A stretch of DNA of 64,000 nucleotides from Ferdinandcohnia sp047238305 (GTDB lineage Bacteria > Bacillota > Bacilli > Bacillales > Bacillaceae_L). This document shows positions 33,340 to 41,865 of the stretch, piece after piece. A program made the translations under genes and the position numbers. The stretch's first letter is position 1, and each line of letters opens with the position of its first letter. The stretch lies in NCBI RefSeq assembly GCF_047238305.1, contig NZ_JBDFMO010000001.1, positions 4,340,001 to 4,404,000 on the forward strand. Reading direction: 5' to 3'. The notes below the pieces were generated by a model, which was given only the letters and a program-made list of their open reading frames with translations, ran no database searches and was not told the origin of the DNA.

Positions 33340-34242
33340 TTAGTTTACAGGACGGCAGCGTCCTTCACATTGAAATGTTAATGGAGGCATTTCGTTAGTT
33401 AATACTTTTGTTTTAAATCCTTGTATCTTGATATATGATAGTAATTTAGGCAAATGTCTTACTGTCTCTTTTGTATCGTGAAGAAGTACTACTGGGGTTA
33501 CACCTGATTGTTTCATTTTTTGTATTTCTCGGATAGTATGTTGAACATATCGTTCATCATTTAATTCCCAATCACGACTGTCTACATTCCAATCCCAAAT
33601 CTTAAAGTTATTTTGGTGTAGTACATAACGCATTTCTTCAGTAAGATACGGAATACTACCATAAGGTAGACGTACAATGTAAGAACGTTCCTCTGTAACG
33701 TTTTCCAATATTTCCCGATTCTCTTCCATTTCTTCAGATGGAGCATAACGACTACTGTAAATTTCACCTACATCATGTGTAATACCGTGTAATGCAAGTC
33801 CATAACCTTCCCTATGCATACGTTTCACAACTTTAGGATATTCTTTTATTTTTGGACCAACCATGAAAAAAGTTGCTTTCATCTGATAATCCTCTAACAT
33901 GTCCAATAATTCATCTGAAACATTGGTTGGCCCATCATCAAAAGTGAGGTAAATTGCATTTTCCTCTTGATCTAACTTATATTGTTGAGATACCTCTCTT
34001 TTTCTAGCAACTTCTCTTTTTTTACTTTCCTTATAAATGATAGATTGACTTAGTGTAGAATCAGAAAACGCTATCACTGGCTCTGCAGAAAACGAAAACA
34101 TTTTCAGTGTATTCTCTAAAGTGGATTCATTATTTTTTCCTGTATTATTACCAACCATTCCAGATAATAATACAACAATCATGGTTAATAGAATGGAAAC
34201 AGCAATCTTCCCTCTTTTGTTTAACCTTCTACGCCTACGCAC
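33340..34242 (-). CDS. Membrane-anchored polysaccharide deacetylase (NodB domain)
   Basis: The 300-residue protein has a basic N-terminus and one membrane anchor (IAVSILLTMIVVLLSGMVG), a linker, then a NodB domain with all the main motifs: YLTFDDGPTN (catalytic base Asp and metal Asp), GLALHGITHD (metal His pair), RLPYGS, DWNVDSRDW and VVLLHDTKET. It should remove N-acetyl groups from peptidoglycan or another extracellular glycan, which in Gram-positives often raises lysozyme resistance. I take GTG 34242 as start because GGAGGATG is correctly placed; a TTG 15 bases upstream is inside that site. Same strand as the YkyA-like gene, 30 bp apart. Confidence 0.85.
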   Translation of the reverse strand: MRRRRRLNKRGKIAVSILLTMIVVLLSGMVGNNTGKNNESTLENTLKMFSFSAEPVIAFSDSTLSQSIIYKESKKREVARKREVSQQYKLDQEENAIYLTFDDGPTNVSDELLDMLEDYQMKATFFMVGPKIKEYPKVVKRMHREGYGLALHGITHDVGEIYSSRYAPSEEMEENREILENVTEERSYIVRLPYGSIPYLTEEMRYVLHQNNFKIWDWNVDSRDWELNDERYVQHTIREIQKMKQSGVTPVVLLHDTKETVRHLPKLLSYIKIQGFKTKVLTNEMPPLTFQCEGRCRPVN

Positions 34243-34652
34243 GTTAACATCCTCCAATTGTTAGATTTATATATTTTTCTACAAATAGATTCATATATCT
34301 ACAAAATTTGCATTCCATAATCTAACATAACATATAAATATGACCATTTTAAAGGATAATATTGGGTATTTAATGATATTAACGTTACTTTTCTCCCATT
34401 TACGATTTTTTTAGCCTAAATAATAATTCCAATCTCAACTATTAATCTTGTTTTATTTGTTCCATACGTCTTATGTTATTTAAGATAATGATTGTAGTAA
34501 TCTAAGAGAACTGCTGTGATAACTATTTTTTATAGTCATGCTATGTTTCTCTACTACTTACAGGTCAGAATGATATAATTAAAATAGGTAATATGTACCA
34601 GTATGCCATATAAATTATTAATTCTTTTAAACCGTATTTGGAGGTCACTAAT
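34243..34652 (+). promoter_or_regulatory. Gene-free AT-rich region with an extended -10 promoter for the TrlF-like gene
   Basis: No gene is seen in these 400 bases. TGATATAAT at 34571-34579 is an extended -10 element about 75 bases before the start codon of the TrlF-like gene. A matching -35 is weak. Confidence 0.45.
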
Positions 34653-37208
34653 ATGTTAATGACTAACTCTCTCTCTCAAATTTATGAACGAATAATAAAA
34701 ATGAGGCGAAAATATGCAGATCTAAAAAAATGTGAAATACACTTACATACACCAGCCTCTCATGACTACTCTCTTATCGAAGGAAAAAACTATAAATCAT
34801 TAAAAATAGAAATACTTTTAGAGTATTGTCAGAAATATGGATATCTAAATCAAACACAAAAGGAAAGTATTCTTCTGGGTATAGCGAATGGGGATTATGA
34901 TGGACTTAACTATATAGAACAACTTGAAGAAAAAAATATACCATATGAGGATTTTAAGGAATACATCTCATACATGCTTATCGCACATAAGCTTTATTCG
35001 GAAAATATTGAAGTTGTACTAATAACCGATCACAATACAATTGCTGGCTATAAAAAACTCCATTTTGCACTTGAAGAATATTTTAAGACATATATTAAGA
35101 ATAATAATGACCGAAATAATAAAGCCGTATACTTACTACTAGGTATCGAAATTACTTGTTCAGATAGGAATCATGTAGTCGGGATATTTAAAGAAAATGA
35201 TTATACTAAAGTTCAAAAGTTTATTGACCAGTTTATTTATTCTGAAACAGATGGAACTCTAGAAACGAGTTTGACCATCATAAACGAGATATCCAAGTTG
35301 GGAGGTATAGGTTATGTAGCACACATTAATAGCTCTGATTTTATAGGAACCCGCCTTTATAAACAAAATCTCTTTACTAATAAAATACTGGGTTCAACTA
35401 ATTTAAACAATATGAGTCAAATTTTAGAAACACAAGTTTATCCATTTGTTAGTAATAGAAAATTTTGTATCTTGCATGAAGGTGATTCCCACTGTATTGA
35501 AGCAATAGGACGCAGGAATAGCTGGATTAAATTCAACGAATTTAGTTTTTCTGCTTTTAAAAAAGCAATAATTGATCATGACTTTTCAGTATATACAGAG
35601 CAGCCAGCGACGACAGACAAATTTATTAAAGGGATATATATTAATCCCGGTAAGGAAGGATATTTAAGAGGAAAAAATGTTTCGGAAGATATTTTTGTTG
35701 TGGACTTCTCAAAGGATCTAAACTGCATTATTGGAGGTAGAGGAACCGGAAAAAGTACCATGCTTAATATAATCGATACTATTTTCTCTAGAACTTCTCC
35801 TAATAAACAACAATTAAAATTTATTTCAGATCACAAATATATAGTAGTGTTATTCACATATCAAGGCTTTGATTATTTGGTTAGATTTGTTCCGCAACTT
35901 GATCCAGATAAGGAATATTATCAACGTGATTTTTTCTTGGAAAAGGCATTTAAAGAATCAAATTACAACTTGAATAAACAGCTAGTGTTGGCTGATCACT
36001 GGATTGAATTGTACAAAGTAGAAGATAAACAATCTATAAAATTAGTTGAAATTACCGGAGAGAATAAAAACGAAATACTAAACTCAGTATATAGAAATAG
36101 ATACTCCATCAATAATATCATTCATAGAATTGATAAAGGGGAAATTGGTGAATTCGTTAAGGAGGTTATATTTGACGGCCTTCCTTCTCAAAAATTAAAT
36201 AGCTTTTTACAAGGGTTAAAGAATACAAACAATAATACGATTAGAAATTATCTTAAAGATCAGTTTCCTATTGTTATTGCGGAACTAGAGGACCGAAAAA
36301 TTAAGGTAGCTAACGAAATAGAAAAATTTAATGAAGCCTATAAAGAATTAATTAAAATTAAATACGGAAATGATAATCCTTTTCAACATCATTATATAGA
36401 TGAATTACTTTTTAATATTAAACGGGAAGAACGAATAAACAAAACTCTCTTGGACTGGGCTGGTGTTGAAAGGTATCTTTATCAAATGATTAAAAAGATT
36501 GACATGATTACCTTTCTTGAATTATTGGTTTGGCAACGTTTTTCGGAACTTGAAAAAATTTTACCGCTATCACCTTTTGCTAATGGTGGGAATTCTCGTA
36601 CTCAAAGAGATATTTTTAATGACTATGAAGAGGTTAATCCCCGAAATATCGCTAAGGTTTACCGTAGTATATTAAAACAGTTTGTCTCTAACTTTGGTAA
36701 CTTACATTCATCTCTTAAAAGATATTTGGAGGTAACTGAGAGTTTTAATATTTTGTTTAATGTGAATTCTAAAGAAGCTACCCCTAATCAGGGAGTTTTG
36801 TTAAAACCAATCGATTCCTTATCACTTGGACAAAAAGTTGCAGCAATATTAACATTCATATTTAAATTCGGTATCCATGCCAAAGACAATACACCTCTCA
36901 TTATTGATCAACCAGAAGACAATTTAGATAGTCAGTATATATATAAAAACCTTGTAAGCAGTTTAAGAGAAATTAAAAACGGAAGACAAGTTATCATCGT
37001 CACTCATAATTCAACTATCGTAACTAATGCAGTTGCAGAACAAGTAATTGTACTAAATTCAGATAATAAGAAAGGCTGGCTTGAATGCAAAGGTTATCAA
37101 GGAAATCGCCGAATAACAAAATTGATTTTGCAGTATTTAGAAGGTGGGGAAGAATCGTTCAGACATAAAATAAACACTTATGATACGATTCTTGGTATTC
37201 ATCATTAA
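34653..37208 (+). CDS. TrlF-like PHP-domain plus AAA/SMC-type ATPase
   Basis: The 851-residue protein joins a PHP phosphoesterase domain to an ABC/SMC-like ATPase. PHP motifs are EIHLHTPASHDYS (residues 28-40), VVLITDHNTIAGY, LLGIEITCSDRNH, GGIGYVAHINSSD and ILHEGDSHCIEA. The ATPase has Walker A GGRGTGKSTMLN (about residue 363), a signature LSLGQKVAA (about 721), Walker B PLIIDQPEDNLDSQ (about 749) and an H-loop VTHNSTIV, with a helical hairpin between. Such proteins are annotated TrlF-type and often sit in mobile islands; a DNA- or RNA-processing, possibly anti-phage, role is inferred. The start follows TTTGGAGGTCACTAAT; it has its own promoter and terminator. Confidence 0.85.
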   Translation: MLMTNSLSQIYERIIKMRRKYADLKKCEIHLHTPASHDYSLIEGKNYKSLKIEILLEYCQKYGYLNQTQKESILLGIANGDYDGLNYIEQLEEKNIPYEDFKEYISYMLIAHKLYSENIEVVLITDHNTIAGYKKLHFALEEYFKTYIKNNNDRNNKAVYLLLGIEITCSDRNHVVGIFKENDYTKVQKFIDQFIYSETDGTLETSLTIINEISKLGGIGYVAHINSSDFIGTRLYKQNLFTNKILGSTNLNNMSQILETQVYPFVSNRKFCILHEGDSHCIEAIGRRNSWIKFNEFSFSAFKKAIIDHDFSVYTEQPATTDKFIKGIYINPGKEGYLRGKNVSEDIFVVDFSKDLNCIIGGRGTGKSTMLNIIDTIFSRTSPNKQQLKFISDHKYIVVLFTYQGFDYLVRFVPQLDPDKEYYQRDFFLEKAFKESNYNLNKQLVLADHWIELYKVEDKQSIKLVEITGENKNEILNSVYRNRYSINNIIHRIDKGEIGEFVKEVIFDGLPSQKLNSFLQGLKNTNNNTIRNYLKDQFPIVIAELEDRKIKVANEIEKFNEAYKELIKIKYGNDNPFQHHYIDELLFNIKREERINKTLLDWAGVERYLYQMIKKIDMITFLELLVWQRFSELEKILPLSPFANGGNSRTQRDIFNDYEEVNPRNIAKVYRSILKQFVSNFGNLHSSLKRYLEVTESFNILFNVNSKEATPNQGVLLKPIDSLSLGQKVAAILTFIFKFGIHAKDNTPLIIDQPEDNLDSQYIYKNLVSSLREIKNGRQVIIVTHNSTIVTNAVAEQVIVLNSDNKKGWLECKGYQGNRRITKLILQYLEGGEESFRHKINTYDTILGIHH

Positions 37209-37238
37209 GGTAATTATTTTGAGCAAAAAACATTAATG

Positions 37239-37265
37239 GCTCAGTCCAATACTGAGCCGTTTTTA
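37239..37265 (+). terminator. Terminator after the TrlF-like gene
   Basis: GGCTCAGT and ACTGAGCC form an 8-bp stem with a 5-nt loop, followed by GTTTTTAT. Confidence 0.85.
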
Positions 37266-37396
37266 TCTATTTAATTTTTTAGTTCAACTATCTAGTTGCG
37301 GTTCTTCCTTTTACAAATTCATCTCGTCTGAGGAAACTATCATTTAGCGCTGTTGAGGTTCAAAGTATTTTATGATTGATTTATAAGCTATTTTTT

Positions 37397-38671
37397 TCAC
37401 AGCATAATTTCTTCCAGTAGTCTTTGACGGTATTTTAAGTCATTTGGAATATTTTTATTTAACAAACATTCATTTTCCAAACAATCCAAGTATAATGCCA
37501 GTTTAACTAATGCATAATGTTCAAAATCCCCTTTAGCACCCTTAAACGAAACATACTTTTCCAAAAATATTAATGCATCCTCTAATTGACGGTAAGCCCA
37601 TTGTTTATTCCCGTAGCCCGCATCATAACTTAAATAGCTTATTTTCTCTAAATTATAACCGTATCTTCTTTGTTCATCACTTCCACTGCGAGGTGAATAT
37701 AATTCAATATATAAAGATGTCTCAATATTTCTATAAGAATCTGACAATCCGTTATCTTCGTATACAGAATATCTCATATTTTGTATACCATTATGTTCAT
37801 ACTCGATTGCGTATTTTAGTGCGTTTAGATATAAATTCATTTTATTTTTATTTATAGGGTTTGATAATTTAAGTTCAATTAAATTAATAATATAATCAAA
37901 TGAATAAAAGTAATCTGAACCATATCGTTCTTTTAATTCTACGTCTAGATATCGTAGATAATCTATATAATTATTAAACTCTTTTTCTTTTTTCATGGGT
38001 CTCTTCTTCAAATTAGATATAACCTTTTTTTGATATTGGTCAATTGCGTTTGTTATTTCTACTACAAAATCTAATCTCGATTTAACAAATTCAAATATTT
38101 GTGAAATGTATATTGGAACTCTTTTATTTATCTCTTCATCTTTACTTGTATAGACAACTGCGTAAATATCACAATCATCATTCCAAAGTTCTCTATTATT
38201 CCAAACAACAAATGGGCTACATTCAAAATCGTTAGCTTGATACCTTTTGTGTCTACTTGTTTCTACTGGATGTACTGAACATAATGAACGCAGATATTCA
38301 AAATATTTTTCATCTGACCCTTTCCCATCACTGCCAAGTTGCTTAAAAATTTCTGTTGAATTTTTTATCTGATCATCGGGTACATTAAAAATTTTTGATA
38401 ATTCTTTGATACAATCTACAACAACTGATGCATTGTTCATAAAATCATAAAAATCAAACGCGCTTCTTTTGTACTTACCTGTATTTAATTTAAGTTCATT
38501 TAAGAAATATACAGTATCATCAAGCCTATCCATAATAGCGCAAATTTTATCCCATGCCCGGTGTTTACCATATGTAATGTTATAGGAGATATTTAGTTCC
38601 TCATTCACCTTATTTCTTAGTTTATCAAGAACATTTGTATCTAGACTTATTAGAAATACATCCTTGGCCAT
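37397..38671 (-). CDS. Hypothetical protein (424 aa), convergent with the TrlF-like gene
   Basis: I do not recognise this large soluble protein. It starts MAKDVFLISLDTNVLDKLRN, is mainly helical, with an unusual number of Tyr and Asp residues, and has blocks such as SVHPVETSRHKRYQANDFEC and GNKQWAYRQLEDALIFLEKY. The LDTNVLDKL start could recall a PIN-like strand with an Asp, but the other PIN acidic residues are not obvious. The start at 38671 has GAAGGAGATAAAT; an earlier frame opening is not supported. Its placement next to a TrlF-like protein makes a defence-related role worth testing. Confidence 0.65.
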   Translation of the reverse strand: MAKDVFLISLDTNVLDKLRNKVNEELNISYNITYGKHRAWDKICAIMDRLDDTVYFLNELKLNTGKYKRSAFDFYDFMNNASVVVDCIKELSKIFNVPDDQIKNSTEIFKQLGSDGKGSDEKYFEYLRSLCSVHPVETSRHKRYQANDFECSPFVVWNNRELWNDDCDIYAVVYTSKDEEINKRVPIYISQIFEFVKSRLDFVVEITNAIDQYQKKVISNLKKRPMKKEKEFNNYIDYLRYLDVELKERYGSDYFYSFDYIINLIELKLSNPINKNKMNLYLNALKYAIEYEHNGIQNMRYSVYEDNGLSDSYRNIETSLYIELYSPRSGSDEQRRYGYNLEKISYLSYDAGYGNKQWAYRQLEDALIFLEKYVSFKGAKGDFEHYALVKLALYLDCLENECLLNKNIPNDLKYRQRLLEEIML

Positions 38672-38786
38672 ATTTATCTCCTTCATTAATATTGTTAAAA
38701 ATTCATTAAACAAGTGTATTTAACCCTATTACTCTATAAATATATTTTATCAGAAACCTTATAGCGTAAGTATATTAGTTCTGTTC

Positions 38787-39095
38787 TTAATTGGTACTGT
38801 ATCTTAATAATGAACATCCCATGAAACAAAAAAAGCTTGGAATAGTAAATTCCATAGCGCTTTTTACTCGATGTTTTTTAAAATCTTTTTCGATTTCTTT
38901 CTCTAATACTTCAGGAAGCAATTTTCGCAAAAACTCCAATGCTGCTTTTCCATCTGGTAATTCATGAAAATAAACTTCCTCTTCATCTTCAAATTTAGCA
39001 TTATCAAAGTGTTCCTTGTAATCATCCCACAATTGAGCATTATTCTCTTTTACCTTTCTTAGATTAAAACTTAATCCATATCCCTTCAACCTCAT
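38787..39095 (-). CDS. Hypothetical protein (102 aa)
   Basis: This small acidic protein reads MRLKGYGLSFNLRKVKENNA, then a helical region LPDGKAALEFLRKLLPEVLE, and ends in an unusual Phe/Cys-rich tail (IPSFFCFMGCSLLRYSTN) that may be the result of a 3' frameshift. The ribosome binding site AGAGGTGACGAAGA is good. No family recognised. Confidence 0.5.
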   Translation of the reverse strand: MRLKGYGLSFNLRKVKENNAQLWDDYKEHFDNAKFEDEEEVYFHELPDGKAALEFLRKLLPEVLEKEIEKDFKKHRVKSAMEFTIPSFFCFMGCSLLRYSTN

Positions 39096-39495
39096 TCTTC
39101 GTCACCTCTAATCAAAATTATAGATGATACACGATATAAAGTAGTTAAACCAATTCAATTTACATTTTTTCAAATAGGATACCCCACTCTCAAAATACTG
39201 ACTTGTTTGCACAGTCCTGTTACTGTTACAAACTTATTTTATAGATATCTAGATATCCAGCTATCTCAGATATCTAAAATCAATTTTTCAAGCCACACTT
39301 CTGCAATTTTGACAGACGTTCAAAAATATGTAGTTATTAAGTGCTTTATACTATATTAATTGGAATAAAAAATAATAATTATAATCAATGAATTACTTGA
39401 GGGAGAATATATTTGAAGTCTAAAAATGTGGAAAACTTAAAAAAGGAATCTTGTGCATCACATATTATGGAAATACAAAACTTTAATATACTATC
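39096..39495. other. Gene-free AT-rich region
   Basis: I see no gene. The part near 39,240 has runs of ATATCTAGATATC-like inverted sequence (AGATATCTAGATATCCAGCT and then ATCTCAGATATCT), possibly a hairpin. The rest is unstructured AT-rich DNA leading into the pentanucleotide array. Confidence 0.4.
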
Positions 39496-39572
39496 CTACC
39501 CGTACCGTACCATACCGAAGCGTACCGTTCCCTACCTTACCAAAGCATACCATACCGGACCGAAACGCACCG
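39496..39572. repeat. Pentanucleotide array, consensus (G/A)TACC
   Basis: For 77 bases the sequence keeps a strict five-base phase: CCTACC, CGTACC, GTACC, ATACC and variants follow one another, with AAGC or AAAC inserted about every 25 bases. The array has strong strand bias (C-rich on the plus strand) and stands out in an AT-rich context. It lies just beyond the 3' end of the HNH gene. Confidence 0.85.
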
Positions 39573-39621
39573 TTTTGACGTAAATCATCAGCAATAAGGA
39601 GGTCACCCTTATTGAACGGAC

Positions 39622-39939
39622 TTATATATCTTCCGTTTCAATTTTTATCTCATCCCAAATTAAGTTTCTCCATCTTGGTGGAATAATCCCTCCTTTAATA
39701 GCTTGTTGAACCATTCCCCTATGAAGAGGATCGGCTCTCAGTACATGGCATTTATAACATAGTGTTCGTAAATTAGAAAATTTATTGGTTGCTGTTACTC
39801 CACTTATAATATGGTCTATATGACAATTTCTTAAAGTAACTTGAGTTCCACAATGAACACATTTTCGACCATCTCTATTCCAAATTACTGGTCTTATATT
39901 TTTATTCCAAGTTTCAGATGGAGGGCGCTTTTTAGGCAT
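39622..39939 (-). CDS. HNH endonuclease
   Basis: This 105-residue protein is a compact HNH nuclease: KCVHCGTQVTLRNCHIDHII supplies the first zinc Cys pair and the catalytic His, SNLRTLCYKCH gives the Asn and the second Cys pair and final His. The C-terminus is basic. It should cut DNA with a divalent metal. Its start overlaps the end of the upstream RAMP-like gene by 8 bp, so the two proteins are made together. The pair differs from intron homing nucleases, which are usually free-standing. Confidence 0.85.
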   Translation of the reverse strand: MPKKRPPSETWNKNIRPVIWNRDGRKCVHCGTQVTLRNCHIDHIISGVTATNKFSNLRTLCYKCHVLRADPLHRGMVQQAIKGGIIPPRWRNLIWDEIKIETEDI

Positions 39940-40525
39940 TCAATCGTTCCTCTATTACATTAAAATTTATAATCTCAAAACGACCATAACCAATTTTCCT
40001 GCCATCACCAAGTCCAGCAAATGATCCTGCATCCATACAGATTGCTTCCATTTGGTTTCTACTAATTAACGTATTCTCCCATGCTATTTCAAATTTTGTT
40101 TCCCATCCTTCTGATGTAGCAAGTCGATACCTTATATTCTTGACTCCCCGCCTTGTTACTGGCCTTACATCAATGTACACCTCATCATTACTATCTTTCG
40201 ATATTTGATCTTCATCAGTAACATACCTATTTAATAGCAATTTATCCGTCAAGACTTGTAATGATGCGGAAACTACAGGTTCCATTGTACCTCGACCACA
40301 CGGTGTATGCTTTGCTCCTGCTCTTAGACATGAAAAAATATAATCTGATGTCAAATATAACTGTCCTTCACGGGTAACTAGATAGCTTTTCTTCCATTCT
40401 TCTGGATCATTCCCCGCAACTCCTGTCCTTTCTTTCTTTATAAGCGGAATAGACTCTATTGAGAAATTATTGAATAATAATGGCCTAATTCCCCTAATTT
40501 CCACTTCTGCACTTACTAATGACAT
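39932..40525 (-). CDS. RAMP/Cas7-like protein of unknown function (197 aa)
   Basis: The protein begins SAEVEIRGIRPLLFNNFSIE and ends with SFAGLGDGRKIGYGRFEIIN, a glycine-rich loop like that of RAMP-fold proteins (Cas5, Cas6, Cas7), where GLG..R..GYGRF is typical. The N-terminal phrase G..PLLFN also fits a family of single-domain proteins scattered in phages and islands. The fold assignment is inferred from these two motifs only. It is first in an operon with the HNH nuclease and has a strong AAGGAGG site. A guided or RNA-binding partner for the nuclease is possible but untested. Confidence 0.6.
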   Translation of the reverse strand: MSLVSAEVEIRGIRPLLFNNFSIESIPLIKKERTGVAGNDPEEWKKSYLVTREGQLYLTSDYIFSCLRAGAKHTPCGRGTMEPVVSASLQVLTDKLLLNRYVTDEDQISKDSNDEVYIDVRPVTRRGVKNIRYRLATSEGWETKFEIAWENTLISRNQMEAICMDAGSFAGLGDGRKIGYGRFEIINFNVIEERLNA

Positions 40526-40542
40526 AATTAACCTCCTTTTTG

Positions 40543-40556
40543 ATACTTATAAGTAT
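40543..40556. promoter_or_regulatory. 14-bp palindrome, probable XRE operator
   Basis: ATACTTATAAGTAT is a perfect palindrome in the 109-bp gap between the divergent RAMP-like gene and the XRE regulator, 18 bases upstream of the former's start codon. A related half-site, ATACTTTAT, follows at 40,571. The position suits autoregulation and control of the RAMP-like/HNH operon. Confidence 0.6.
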
Positions 40557-40634
40557 AGTTTTAGCTTTTTTTTATACTTTATGCATCTTACTATGTTTAT
40601 CACACTTTTCTAATCTAAAGTTAGAGGTGATAAA

Positions 40635-40994
40635 ATGTCAGATTTTTTAAAGCTAGTAGGAGAAAAGGTTAGGTTCCATAGAAAAGAGCAAGGATTAACT
40701 CAAGAGGAATTAGCTGATCAGTCTGACCTCCAGAATTCCTATATTGGAGGAGTAGAACGCGGCGAGCGAAATATTTCTTTACTAACATTAGAAAAAATAA
40801 TAAATTCGTTAAATTTATCATCAGAAACTTTCTTTAATTATAAGGATATAGACATCTCTGAAAAAAATAATATCAATGAAATTATTAAAATCCATGAAAG
40901 TTTGATTAGGTCACGAAACATTGATGAAATAAAATCAATACATAATATAACGAAAGAAATTCTAAAGGTAATTGATTCGCAAAAGAAACAATAA
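40635..40994 (+). CDS. XRE-family transcriptional regulator (119 aa)
   Basis: The N-terminal 65 residues form a Cro/CI helix-turn-helix: VGEKVRFHRKEQGLTQEELA, DQSDLQNSYIGGVERGERNI and SLLTLEKIINSLNLSSETFF. A short helical C-terminus (NNINEIIKIHESLIRSRNID) probably dimerises. It is divergent from the RAMP-like/HNH operon with a palindrome between, as expected for a repressor of a potentially toxic cassette. The ATG follows TTAGAGGTGATAAA. Confidence 0.85.
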   Translation: MSDFLKLVGEKVRFHRKEQGLTQEELADQSDLQNSYIGGVERGERNISLLTLEKIINSLNLSSETFFNYKDIDISEKNNINEIIKIHESLIRSRNIDEIKSIHNITKEILKVIDSQKKQ

Positions 40995-41083
40995 ATTGAT
41001 TGCTATTTAATCTTAGAAGGATATGGAAAATAAATTAAAAAAATGATATATTATTGCTGTCGTTATTGCAATTTGTAGTTGAA

Positions 41084-41112
41084 AAAGAGGAAATGCTTTG
41101 CATTTCCTCTTT
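41084..41112 (+). terminator. Terminator after the XRE regulator
   Basis: AAAGAGGAAATG and CATTTCCTCTTT form a 12-bp stem with a 5-nt loop, followed by CTTGAT. It is about 90 bases past the XRE stop. Confidence 0.75.
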
Positions 41113-41177
41113 CTTGATATTCATTAATCTTTCTACTTAATTAAGATATTTATAAAAATACTGAAAGGATGATTTTA

Positions 41178-41369
41178 ATGGATAATAATCTTGAATATTG
41201 TCCCTTTTGCAAAGCAAATTTGCAAGGAGAACTAATACCAAAAGAATTACAAAAACATTATGGATCATCAACACATTTTTCAAGAAAAATTGGTATTTCA
41301 AGCATGGAAAGAGATAGAGTCATTAAATGGGAGTGTCCGGATTGTCAACAACAGTGGGACAGAGAATAA
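41178..41369 (+). CDS. Small zinc-ribbon protein (63 aa)
   Basis: The protein has CPFC near its start and CPDC near its end (LEYCPFCKANLQG and KWECPDCQQQWDRE), forming a single zinc ribbon with a basic loop HYGSSTHFSRKIGISSMERD between. The start at 41178 follows GAAAGGATG. It is alone, and function is unknown. Confidence 0.68.
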   Translation: MDNNLEYCPFCKANLQGELIPKELQKHYGSSTHFSRKIGISSMERDRVIKWECPDCQQQWDRE

Positions 41370-41405
41370 ATTTAAGATGTTATCCTTCTCTTTTTGAACT
41401 TTCCA

Positions 41406-41669
41406 TTAAGGACTATTCCATAATAAAATACGTACAATCAATGGACCGACTACCGTAAACAAAAGGAAAATAGTGTTTCCAAAAACACCGATGTTTCTGG
41501 TGATTCCTTTTTGACCAAATATTGCTAGAGCTAATCCTATAATTGAAAAAACTATAACAATAGGAAAAAACACTTTATCTGGAACTAAATCAATTCCGTT
41601 AAAAAATAAAAAATAATGCGATACATTTAATCCAAATAATAATAATGATACAGCATTTAGATATCTCAA
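41406..41669 (-). CDS. Small membrane protein (87 aa)
   Basis: Three hydrophobic segments (LNAVSLLLFGLNVSHYFLFF, FFPIVIVFSIIGLALAIFG, GNTIFLLFTVVGPLIVRIL) make this a small integral membrane protein. The TTG start follows AAAGGAAG. I recognise no family. Confidence 0.58.
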   Translation of the reverse strand: MRYLNAVSLLLFGLNVSHYFLFFNGIDLVPDKVFFPIVIVFSIIGLALAIFGQKGITRNIGVFGNTIFLLFTVVGPLIVRILLWNSP

Positions 41670-41865
41670 TTTTCATCTTCCTTTAGTTATGTAACTAGAA
41701 TACCGTTGCTTTAGGTTATTACCTTAAAATACTAATTGCGTTAATCCTAAAAGGATTAACGCAATCGCTTATGTACCGTTCAACTTTTTTTAGCATTTCA
41801 TAAATACTAGTAAGTTATTAATGACTGGTGTTAAGAAGAATTAATTAATAATCAGTAACTAAGAG

